NCBI GenBank assembly: GCA_945877045.1
Contig: CAMCQW010000014.1
Location: 1-15,441 of the forward strand
Length of the DNA stretch: 15,441 nt
Source: Chryseobacterium gleum
Lineage (GTDB): Bacteria; Bacteroidota; Bacteroidia; Flavobacteriales_D; Crocinitomicaceae
Direction of reading: 5' to 3'
The notes beneath the pieces are model-generated. The model saw nothing but the letters and a program-made list of their open reading frames with translations. It had not been told where the DNA came from and ran no database searches. This document shows, piece by piece, positions 8,301 through 14,412 of the stretch. How positions within the stretch are numbered: position 1 is the first letter of the stretch; each line of letters opens with the position of its first letter. Both the position numbers and the translations under genes were made by a program.

Positions 8301-8759
8301 ATGTTAGAAATAGGAGATCAATTACCAAAAATAAGTGGCAAAGACCAATTTGGAAAAGTAATACCATTGATAGAAGTCAAAGGAAAGAAAACAGTAATCT
8401 ATTTTTATCCCAAAGACGATACGCCAGGCTGTACTGCTCAAGCATGTAATATTCGAGATAATTATAATTTACTTATCGAAAACAATATACAGATTATTGG
8501 CGTTAGCGCTGATTCTGAAGGATCACATCTAAAGTTTACACAAAAATATGATTTGCCATTTCCGCTAATAGCAGACTCAAGTAAAGAAATTATTGAGGCC
8601 TTTGGCGTATGGGGAGAAAAGAAATTTATGGGAAAAACGTATGATGGTATTCATAGAACGACTTTTTTAGCAAATGAAAATGGGGAAATTATTTCAGTAA
8701 TAAAAAAACCAATAACAAAAGATCATTCAAATGAAATTCTAAAATTATTTAATAATTAA
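8301..8759 (+). CDS. bcp: Peroxiredoxin, Bcp/PrxQ type (thioredoxin-dependent thiol peroxidase)
   Basis: This 152-residue cytosolic enzyme reduces hydrogen peroxide and organic hydroperoxides, recycled by thioredoxin. The diagnostic motif DDTPGCTAQACNIRD places the peroxidatic cysteine at Cys44 and the resolving cysteine at Cys49, the CxxxxC spacing typical of Bcp/PrxQ. The N-terminus (GDQLPKISGKDQFGK) and the later GVWGEKKFMGKTYDGIHRTTFL are typical of the family, and the length is normal. No signal peptide is present. A thioredoxin gene lies about 2 kb downstream on the same strand (10763-11059) and is a plausible electron donor. recA follows 79 bases after the stop, separated by an inverted repeat and its own promoter. 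Confidence 0.95.
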   Translation: MLEIGDQLPKISGKDQFGKVIPLIEVKGKKTVIYFYPKDDTPGCTAQACNIRDNYNLLIENNIQIIGVSADSEGSHLKFTQKYDLPFPLIADSSKEIIEAFGVWGEKKFMGKTYDGIHRTTFLANENGEIISVIKKPITKDHSNEILKLFNN

Positions 8760-8760
8760 A

Positions 8761-8785
8761 TTGGTCGTAAATAGTTTACGACCAA
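8761..8785 (+). promoter_or_regulatory. Perfect 11-bp inverted repeat upstream of recA (operator or transcript-end hairpin)
   Basis: TTGGTCGTAAA (8761-8771), TAG (8772-8774) and TTTACGACCAA (8775-8785) form a perfect dyad starting two bases after the bcp stop. No T-run follows (CCGGCG comes next), so it is not a standard intrinsic terminator. Its centre (8773) lies about 32 bases upstream of the start site predicted from the recA -7 element, the place of the -33 box. That position would suit a repressor or activator site. Both readings are inference. Confidence 0.5.
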
Positions 8786-8792
8786 CCGGCGT

Positions 8793-8800
8793 TACCTTTG
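8793..8800 (+). promoter_or_regulatory. -7 promoter element for recA
   Basis: TACCTTTG at 8793-8800 matches TAnnTTTG exactly, 38 bases before the chosen recA ATG. No TTG occurs at the normal -33 distance; that place is occupied by the inverted repeat at 8761-8785. A weak -33 would suit a regulated promoter. Confidence 0.5.
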
Positions 8801-8838
8801 AATCAATAAAAACGCGAAAGCACTTAAAACTAAAAAAA

Positions 8839-9870
8839 ATGGCAAAAAAAGAAGTAAACGAAGAAAAGTTAAAAGCACTTCAATTAACAATGGAAAAATT
8901 AGATAAAACATACGGAAAAGGATCTGTAATGAAGCTCGGAGATAGCCCAATAGAAAAAGTAGATTCTATTCCAACAGGGTCGTTAACACTAGATCTTGCA
9001 TTGGGAATTAATGGTTATCCAAAGGGTCGAGTAGTAGAGATCTACGGGCCCGAATCGTCCGGTAAAACAACCCTTGCAATACACGCAATCGCAGAAGTGC
9101 AGAAACAAGGTGGTATCGCTGCATTTATCGATGCAGAACATGCCTTTGATCAATTCTATGCAAAAAATTTGGGCGTAGACACCGCTAACTTATTAATTTC
9201 ACAACCCGATAATGGGGAGCAAGCCTTAGAAATTGCCGATAACCTAATCAGATCAGGCGCTATCGATCTAATCGTTATTGACTCTGTTGCCGCATTGACG
9301 CCAAAAGCAGAAATAGAAGGAGAAATGGGCGATTCACAAATGGGGTTACAAGCAAGATTAATGTCGAAAGCACTACGAAAATTAACTGGGTCAATTAATA
9401 AAGCGGGAACATGCTGTATCTTTATTAATCAATTAAGAGATAAAATAGGCGTAATGTTTGGAAATCCAGAAACAACTACTGGCGGAAATGCATTGAAATT
9501 TTATTCTTCCATACGATTAGACATTAGAAGATCAACGCAATTAAAAGATGGCGAAGAAATTGTCGGAAACCGTGTTAAAGTAAAGGTGGTGAAAAACAAA
9601 ATGGCGCCACCATTTAGAAAAGCTGAATTTGATATCATGTACGGATCAGGCATATCTAAAATTGGAGAAATCATTGACATTGGAGTGGAACTTAATATTT
9701 TAAAGAAAAGTGGTTCTTGGTTTTCATATGGAGAAACAAGACTCGGTCAAGGAAGAGACTCCATAAAAACAATTTTACTTGATAATCCAGAATTGGCAGA
9801 AGAGTTAGAATTGAAAATTAAAGCACAATTAGAAAAACCAACGGCACAAGCTATTATTTTACAAGAATAA
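8839..9870 (+). CDS. recA: Recombinase RecA
   Basis: RecA forms ATP-dependent filaments on single-stranded DNA for homologous recombination and repair. With the ATG at 8839 the product is 343 residues, normal for the family, beginning MAKKEVNEEK. The frame is open back to a TTG at 8761, but those 26 extra residues would be read from the inverted repeat and promoter, so that start is rejected. The Walker A motif GPESSGKTT is at 70-78, catalytic Glu100 is in FIDAEHAFD, and Walker B LIVIDS is at 144-149. The L1 region (EGEMGDSQMGLQARLMS) and the L2 region (INQLRDKIGVMFGNPETTTG) are intact. The C-terminal domain (about 285-343) is short and ends in a few acidic residues. A strong intrinsic terminator follows, so recA appears monocistronic. 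Confidence 0.98.
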   Translation: MAKKEVNEEKLKALQLTMEKLDKTYGKGSVMKLGDSPIEKVDSIPTGSLTLDLALGINGYPKGRVVEIYGPESSGKTTLAIHAIAEVQKQGGIAAFIDAEHAFDQFYAKNLGVDTANLLISQPDNGEQALEIADNLIRSGAIDLIVIDSVAALTPKAEIEGEMGDSQMGLQARLMSKALRKLTGSINKAGTCCIFINQLRDKIGVMFGNPETTTGGNALKFYSSIRLDIRRSTQLKDGEEIVGNRVKVKVVKNKMAPPFRKAEFDIMYGSGISKIGEIIDIGVELNILKKSGSWFSYGETRLGQGRDSIKTILLDNPELAEELELKIKAQLEKPTAQAIILQE

Positions 9871-9883
9871 TATTAACATTTTT

Positions 9884-9918
9884 AAAAAAAAAGGACGGTG
9901 AAAGCCGTCTTTTTTTTT
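9884..9918 (+). terminator. Intrinsic terminator of recA
   Basis: GACGG (9894-9898) and CCGTC (9905-9909) form a GC-rich stem around a 6-base loop. The stem is extended by an upstream A-run pairing with the downstream T-run (T tract 9910-9918). It lies 14 bases after the recA stop and could also work on the opposite strand because of the A-run. Confidence 0.88.
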
Positions 9919-9949
9919 AAAATTATTTTTCTTGCTTAACAATTTTATC

Positions 9950-9957
9950 TAAATTTG
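9950..9957 (+). promoter_or_regulatory. -7 promoter element for the Ig-like lipoprotein gene
   Basis: TAAATTTG at 9950-9957 matches TAnnTTTG and sits 16 bases before the ATG at 9974. TTG at 9932-9934 is a possible -33 box, but the 15-base spacer is shorter than usual. Its position just after the recA terminator supports an independent transcript. Confidence 0.45.
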
Positions 9958-9973
9958 AATAAAACTATATCTC

Positions 9974-10690
9974 ATGAAAAAACTACTTTTATTTATCCCT
10001 TTAAGTTTACTTGTTCTAACTTTCAGTTCTTGTAAAAAGAAAGGATGTACAGATCCATCTGCTTCGAATTACAACACAATTGCGAAAAAAGATGACGGGT
10101 CTTGTTTATACAAACCATTAATTACCATCAACGGTCAAGCAACAGTAACAGTAAGTGTAGGTGCTACCTATACAGATGCTGGAGCGACAGCTACCAACAA
10201 AGATGGATCTTCTGTAATAGTAACAACAGATCAAACCCTAGTTGACCTTACACAAACTGGTACTTATGTAGTAACCTACACGGCAACAAACGCAAATGGC
10301 ACAACAACTGCTACCAGAACAGTCAACGTTGTTATTGGAAATGACAATTGGACCGATCCAAGTTTAACATGGGTAACTTCGTCTACTTGTAGTGGAACTC
10401 AATTCCCACTTTCTGCATCACCTGCAATAACAGCTGGCGGAGGAGCGAACCAAGTAGTAATCGACAACATGTTTAATTTAGTAGGAGGAACAGCGACAGG
10501 AGCTGTTAATGGGGCAAGTATTACCATACCAGAACAAACCATTAATATTACACTTGGTGATGTAATCTTTTCTGGAAATGGCACTATGAATAGCACAGGT
10601 ACACAATTTCAAATTACCTATACCTATGATAATGATACGCCGTTAATCGGTGGTTCGGGAACTTGCATTGCAATATACGATAAACAATAA
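9974..10690 (+). CDS. Lipoprotein with DUF5011-type Ig-like domain
   Basis: This 238-residue protein has a lipoprotein signal ending FSSC, with Cys20 as the lipidated residue. Residues 24-44 form a GCTDP...DDGSC unit, a short cysteine-bracketed repeat common in Bacteroidota surface proteins. Residues about 47-120 resemble a DUF5011/Ig-like domain (ITINGQATVTV, TDAGATATN, GTYVVTYTATNANG). Residues about 125-238 are a beta-rich, Thr/Gly/Asn-rich domain that I do not recognise; Cys139 and Cys231 near its ends could form a disulfide. No catalytic motif is visible, and a surface or periplasmic binding role is the most that can be inferred. The gene is bracketed by terminators on both sides, so it is its own transcription unit. 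Confidence 0.85.
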   Translation: MKKLLLFIPLSLLVLTFSSCKKKGCTDPSASNYNTIAKKDDGSCLYKPLITINGQATVTVSVGATYTDAGATATNKDGSSVIVTTDQTLVDLTQTGTYVVTYTATNANGTTTATRTVNVVIGNDNWTDPSLTWVTSSTCSGTQFPLSASPAITAGGGANQVVIDNMFNLVGGTATGAVNGASITIPEQTINITLGDVIFSGNGTMNSTGTQFQITYTYDNDTPLIGGSGTCIAIYDKQ

Positions 10691-10706
10691 GCATCAATTT
10701 ATTTTT

Positions 10707-10736
10707 AAAAGGCTAGCAGCAATGCTGGCCTTTTTT
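10707..10736 (+). terminator. Intrinsic terminator with GCAA tetraloop
   Basis: AAAAGGCTAGCA (10707-10718) pairs with TGCTGGCCTTTT (10723-10734) over 12 positions with one T-G wobble, closing a GCAA (GNRA-class) loop. It runs straight into a T tract ending at 10736. It ends the lipoprotein transcript 16 bases after the stop. Confidence 0.92.
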
Positions 10737-10762
10737 ATTTGTATCAATAAGCACTTAAAGGC

Positions 10763-11059
10763 ATGAGTAAATTTAATGATGCAATTGCATCAAATCTGCC
10801 GACATTAGTTGATTTCTACGCCACTTGGTGCGGGCCTTGTCAAACTATGCACCCAATATTAGATGAAATAAAAAGTAAAGAGAAAGACAAGATACGAATT
10901 CTAAAAATAGACGTAGATAAGAACCCCGCAATTGCTGAAAAATTTAAAATAAAAGGGGTTCCAACTTTTATCTTATTTAAATCCGGAGAAGTTGTGTGGC
11001 GAAAAAGTGGTCTAATTCCATTTAAGGAACTAAGTGCTTTATTAAAACAAGTCTATTGA
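10763..11059 (+). CDS. Thioredoxin, short cytosolic form
   Basis: This 98-residue thioredoxin-fold protein has the canonical active site WCGPC (22-26; Cys23 and Cys26) and the cis-proline in GVPT (Pro67). The buried aspartate of the first strand is seen in LVDFYATWCGPC (Asp17). It is about 8-10 residues shorter than E. coli thioredoxin, with a trimmed N-terminal strand. It lacks a signal peptide, so it should act as a cytosolic disulfide reductase, for example for peroxiredoxins such as the upstream Bcp. The preceding lipoprotein transcript ends at a strong terminator only 27 bases before this ATG. It therefore needs its own promoter; TTTATTTG at 10734-10741 is a one-mismatch -7 element overlapping the T tract. 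Its end overlaps by 7 bp the convergent gene at 11053-11457. Confidence 0.93.
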   Translation: MSKFNDAIASNLPTLVDFYATWCGPCQTMHPILDEIKSKEKDKIRILKIDVDKNPAIAEKFKIKGVPTFILFKSGEVVWRKSGLIPFKELSALLKQVY

Positions 11060-11457
11060 GCCAATACCCCCTTTTTACCAAACTGATTAATTAACTTAAA
11101 ATTAGACGGAATAATAGATTCCGGAGGAAATAAAAACTGCTTGTCATATAGGACATCGTTTACCCAAAAACTCAGCCAATATTCATTGTAAAGACCAAAA
11201 ACTTCTGGCATTATCACTTCAATTTTAGCCACTTCATTGGGAAGGAGTACCTCTAAACTATGACGTAAAGTTGCGGTCAAAATCTTTTCCCCGGTCAAAG
11301 GGTCTTCACCAAAACCAGCACTCGTAATAATTATACCTTCAATTATGTCTTCTCCATGGTTCCATAGATAAACATTGTATTCGTTTGTGATCTCATCTTC
11401 CAATATCACAACCACATCGACCCGATCGACTTTTGGTAATATTATATCCTTTTTCAT
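11053..11457 (-). CDS. Conserved Bacteroidota protein of unknown function
   Basis: This 134-residue protein is soluble, with no signal peptide or membrane segment. From memory, its start (MKKDIILPKV), the central TLRHSLEVLLPNEVAKIE and the ending GKKGVLAQ resemble a small protein widespread in Bacteroidota that is sometimes mislabelled as a phenylalanyl-tRNA synthetase subunit. No synthetase domain is present here. The sequence is beta-rich (about residues 12-30, 38-50, 60-85, 90-110) and acidic early on; the function is unknown. It is the last gene of the minus-strand operon, joined to the serine hydrolase gene by an ATGA overlap (11454-11457). It ends 7 bp inside the convergent thioredoxin gene, with no terminator before that. 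Confidence 0.82.
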   Translation of the reverse strand: MKKDIILPKVDRVDVVVILEDEITNEYNVYLWNHGEDIIEGIIITSAGFGEDPLTGEKILTATLRHSLEVLLPNEVAKIEVIMPEVFGLYNEYWLSFWVNDVLYDKQFLFPPESIIPSNFKLINQFGKKGVLAQ

Positions 11458-12707
11458 TTAAGGTGATCTTTTACGTTCATAATTCGATTTGCCATATTTA
11501 AGTAAAAAAACAAATCAGCCGGATGTCCAATTTTATTATAAAAGGCATTGTTCTTCCTGCCACGCTTGCTATTAAACATGTCAATAAGTTGAAGATCACT
11601 ATCACGATAATTGCCAATGCGAACAATCACCAACTTTCTTGAAGGTATTGCGATAATAAATTGACCCTTTAAGCCAATGCAATAATAAACCAATTCAGAG
11701 CCATTATGATATACCCAAAAATGCAAACCATAACGTTGATTTATTATACCGTCTTCCGTAACAAGATTTTGACACTGAACAACCTGATTCATAAACGATT
11801 CGCTCACAATACGCTTTCCCATAAAAATTCCCTTATTTGCTAAGAGCGACCCAATTTTCGCAAAGTCATGCGCCGTTGCGTAAAAACAGCAGAATGCTTT
11901 TTCGGAGCCATTTTCTTTATCTAAACTCCAGTATGCGGGATGTTCGGCCCCTATAGGAATCCATAGTTTTGACTCGGCATAAGTCGATAAAGATACAGAC
12001 GTCGCTTTCGCTAGAACATAAGCCAATAACTGAGAATTGCCACTTTGATACTTAAAATTATGGCCCGGTTTATTTATTATCCGTTGGCGCATAATCAAAT
12101 CAACCAAATTATGTGAGAAATAAGCCTCAGCATTCTCTGATAATGGGTCAGAACCACTTTCTTCCCAATCAAAACCAGAAGACATCGTCAATAAATGACG
12201 TATTGTAATCTCATTTCGCCCATGGTCTTTAAACGCGGGTAGATACGTGCAAACTGGCTCGTCTATACTTTTAATTTTACCTTCATCAATCGCAATTCCT
12301 ATTAATAGACTAAGGATTGATTTTGACATCGAAAAGGAATTGGAGACTTTATTAATTTCATGTCCATCCCAATAAGACTCATGAATAATGGTGTCATTGT
12401 AAAGAACTAGAAAAGCTTTACTATCAAATTTTTCATGATAATCGAGCTCTGCTTTTGTTAGTTGTAAGTCCGCGTTGCGCTCAGTATGCGACCAAAATAC
12501 AGGTTTCGAACTGGGATGAATTTCTCGTTTATAAAAATTATCCAAATCATAAATTCCAGGCCCGCTTCTACCATGAAGATAGGTCTGATAAATGCCATCG
12601 TACAAATAAGTTTTACCCGAAAGAAGTATTAACAAATTGATAATTAACACCATGTAAAAGGAGGTAATCCCAAGATACTTCAAGAAATAAAAAATTGATT
12701 TTTTCAT
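11454..12707 (-). CDS. Membrane-anchored serine hydrolase, beta-lactamase/EstB-like family
   Basis: This 417-residue protein belongs to the penicillin-binding-protein-like serine hydrolases (class C beta-lactamase-related family). One hydrophobic segment at about 11-30 after a basic N-terminus looks like an uncleaved signal anchor, placing the catalytic domain in the periplasm. The SxxK motif is SMSK (Ser126 nucleophile, Lys129). The second motif is Tyr220-Gln-Ser222, a YxS rather than the YxN of true beta-lactamases. A KGQ at 347-349 sits where a KTG/HxG-type third motif is expected. HLLTMSSGFDWEE (171-183) is typical of this family. An esterase, amidase or peptidase role is more likely than antibiotic resistance; the substrate cannot be told. 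It lies 8 bases after lipB and overlaps the next gene by ATGA. Confidence 0.88.
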   Translation of the reverse strand: MKKSIFYFLKYLGITSFYMVLIINLLILLSGKTYLYDGIYQTYLHGRSGPGIYDLDNFYKREIHPSSKPVFWSHTERNADLQLTKAELDYHEKFDSKAFLVLYNDTIIHESYWDGHEINKVSNSFSMSKSILSLLIGIAIDEGKIKSIDEPVCTYLPAFKDHGRNEITIRHLLTMSSGFDWEESGSDPLSENAEAYFSHNLVDLIMRQRIINKPGHNFKYQSGNSQLLAYVLAKATSVSLSTYAESKLWIPIGAEHPAYWSLDKENGSEKAFCCFYATAHDFAKIGSLLANKGIFMGKRIVSESFMNQVVQCQNLVTEDGIINQRYGLHFWVYHNGSELVYYCIGLKGQFIIAIPSRKLVIVRIGNYRDSDLQLIDMFNSKRGRKNNAFYNKIGHPADLFFYLNMANRIMNVKDHLK

Positions 12708-12715
12708 TCTTTACA

Positions 12716-13411
12716 TTAAATAGTAAAATCAAATAAATTAGACAAATGCACTACTAGTTTCTCACTTAATTCGTCCATGTCAATTTTACGCCCCAATTCA
12801 TACTGCATTGAAGTTACGCTTTTGTCACTTATTCCACAAGGAACTATATAATCGAAATACTTTAAATCAGCATTCACATTAAATCCCAAACCATGCATGG
12901 TAATCCACCTTGAGCTTTTTACACCCATTGCGCAAATCTTTCTAGCAACTGGAGAACCGACACCTAACCAAACACCTGTTTGCCCTTCCATTCTCTCCCC
13001 AAAAATTCCGTATTCAGACAAAGTCAAGATAACCGCTTCCTCTAAAAAACGCATGTACTTATGAATATCGGTAAAAAACTGCTCAAGATCGAAAATGGGA
13101 TAGACGACTAATTGGCCTGGGCCATGATAAGTAATATCCCCTCCTCTATTAATTTTAAAATAATCTGCCTCATTGTCCTTTAGCCCTTTTTTATCTAAAA
13201 GTAGGTGGTCTTCTTTTCCGCTTTTCCCGAGCGTAAAAACATGCGGGTGTTCACATACAAGCAACTGGTTTTGAGGGATAACACTTGTGTTTTCGTTTCG
13301 GTTTTTAATTTTTAGATCAACTAGTTCTTTAAATATTTTTTCTTGTAAATCCCAGGCTTCCTTATAATCAATGAGGCCTAAGCGGCGAATTGTTACTGCC
13401 CTATTTGACAT
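12716..13411 (-). CDS. lipB: Octanoyltransferase LipB (lipoate biosynthesis)
   Basis: LipB moves octanoate from octanoyl-ACP to the lipoyl domains of 2-oxoacid dehydrogenases and the glycine cleavage H protein, before LipA adds sulfur. This 231-residue cytosolic protein carries the family signature RGGDITYHGPGQ (89-100). The catalytic lysine is expected at Lys165 (AMGVKSSRW) and the acyl-accepting cysteine at Cys192 (VPCGISDKSVTS). HGLGFNVN (173-180) is also canonical. Length is normal. Its ATG overlaps by one base the stop of the preceding isomerase gene (TAATG, 13409-13413), so coupling is likely. lipA is not in the window. Confidence 0.96.
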   Translation of the reverse strand: MSNRAVTIRRLGLIDYKEAWDLQEKIFKELVDLKIKNRNENTSVIPQNQLLVCEHPHVFTLGKSGKEDHLLLDKKGLKDNEADYFKINRGGDITYHGPGQLVVYPIFDLEQFFTDIHKYMRFLEEAVILTLSEYGIFGERMEGQTGVWLGVGSPVARKICAMGVKSSRWITMHGLGFNVNADLKYFDYIVPCGISDKSVTSMQYELGRKIDMDELSEKLVVHLSNLFDFTI

Positions 13412-14394
13412 TAAAAATTTGCTAGCTCACTCTTAAGGTAATCAATAATATCGATGTCCATAATGTCCGCTTTGTTCAGATCACAAAGATAAAAAGAGGC
13501 CCAATCAACAACATGAATAAAATACAAAGAACGCTCAATGATTGTTTCTCCTTTAGCTTCAATCACGAAAACTTTGCCTGTTTTTTTCTGCACCGCATCC
13601 AAGGTGATTTGAAAACGTTTTTTATTTCTCGGATGAATATCGACAGAATTAAAGAAAACTGGCGCAAAACGCGTGTCACCACCGCCCCATCCAACTAGTT
13701 CGTTGTGATTCATTTCCGGAATAACATGATGCCAACCAAGGTATTTAGCATTTTCATTAAATTGTTGGCGGGCGCGAACAATAACTCCCTCATACTTAGT
13801 CTCAGCATAATATACACCTACTTTTTTGTATAGATAATTTGCTAAATCCATTCCTATTGATTGAATAGAGGCAAGATCTTTAGATAAGGCGTCAGCGGCA
13901 TTGTTCATTGAAACGATGCATTGAGGTGAAATGAAACCTTGTTGAGACAAATAATTAAGCAACTGTACCAATGAAAATGCCAAAGCACTCCGTGGAGGAT
14001 TACCCCCGGGAACTATTATACAATCATAGGTATATTTTGCGCAAAAAGCTTGAAGATTCCCGCCGCTTGTAATCCCCACAATATGACAGCCCTTGGCATG
14101 AGCAGCATCAATTGCCATTGTTGTTTCTTCGGTATTTCCTGAATAAGAACAACCAATTACCAAGGTGTGTTCATTTGCGAAAGCGGGCAATGTATATTCA
14201 TTGACACAGGTTATCGGAACATTGATTTCATCTTGCGTCCAATTATGAACTATTTTCGCTCCGATACCAGATCCTCCTAATCCACAAATAATAATGTTCT
14301 TTATTTCATTCTTTGGGGTGGTAAAGGAAGTTGAATTACCAATTTGGATGGCGTTTCGAATATTTTGCGAAAAGGCCTCTATTAATGCTTTCAT
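13411..14394 (-). CDS. Bifunctional phosphoglucose/phosphomannose isomerase (SIS domain)
   Basis: This 327-residue enzyme interconverts glucose 6-phosphate or mannose 6-phosphate with fructose 6-phosphate. The N-terminal SIS subdomain carries GLGGSGIGA (38-46), the phosphate-binding SYSGNTEET (83-91) and PPRSALAFSL (133-142). The C-terminal SIS part holds FNENAK (Glu214) and EMNHNE (His230). These two are 16 residues apart, the same spacing as the catalytic Glu203 and His219 of the Pyrobaculum aerophilum enzyme, which marks the bifunctional family rather than plain PGI. Length is close to the family norm. It lies 18 bases downstream of the acyl-CoA carboxylase gene and overlaps lipB by one base, so it is mid-operon. 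With GAPDH and PGK it adds to the sugar-metabolism content of the window. Confidence 0.94.
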   Translation of the reverse strand: MKALIEAFSQNIRNAIQIGNSTSFTTPKNEIKNIIICGLGGSGIGAKIVHNWTQDEINVPITCVNEYTLPAFANEHTLVIGCSYSGNTEETTMAIDAAHAKGCHIVGITSGGNLQAFCAKYTYDCIIVPGGNPPRSALAFSLVQLLNYLSQQGFISPQCIVSMNNAADALSKDLASIQSIGMDLANYLYKKVGVYYAETKYEGVIVRARQQFNENAKYLGWHHVIPEMNHNELVGWGGGDTRFAPVFFNSVDIHPRNKKRFQITLDAVQKKTGKVFVIEAKGETIIERSLYFIHVVDWASFYLCDLNKADIMDIDIIDYLKSELANF

Positions 14395-14412
14395 AGTCGT
14401 TTATAATAAAAT

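Noticed and set aside
8761..8838. TTG start for recA adding 26 residues
   Set aside because: The extension would be read through the inverted repeat and promoter, and RecA proteins normally start at the MAKKE-type ATG.
11454..12707. Serine hydrolase as an antibiotic-resistance beta-lactamase
   Set aside because: It has a YxS second motif, no KTG box, a membrane anchor and an operon with metabolic genes, which fit the broad EstB/PBP-like hydrolase family better.
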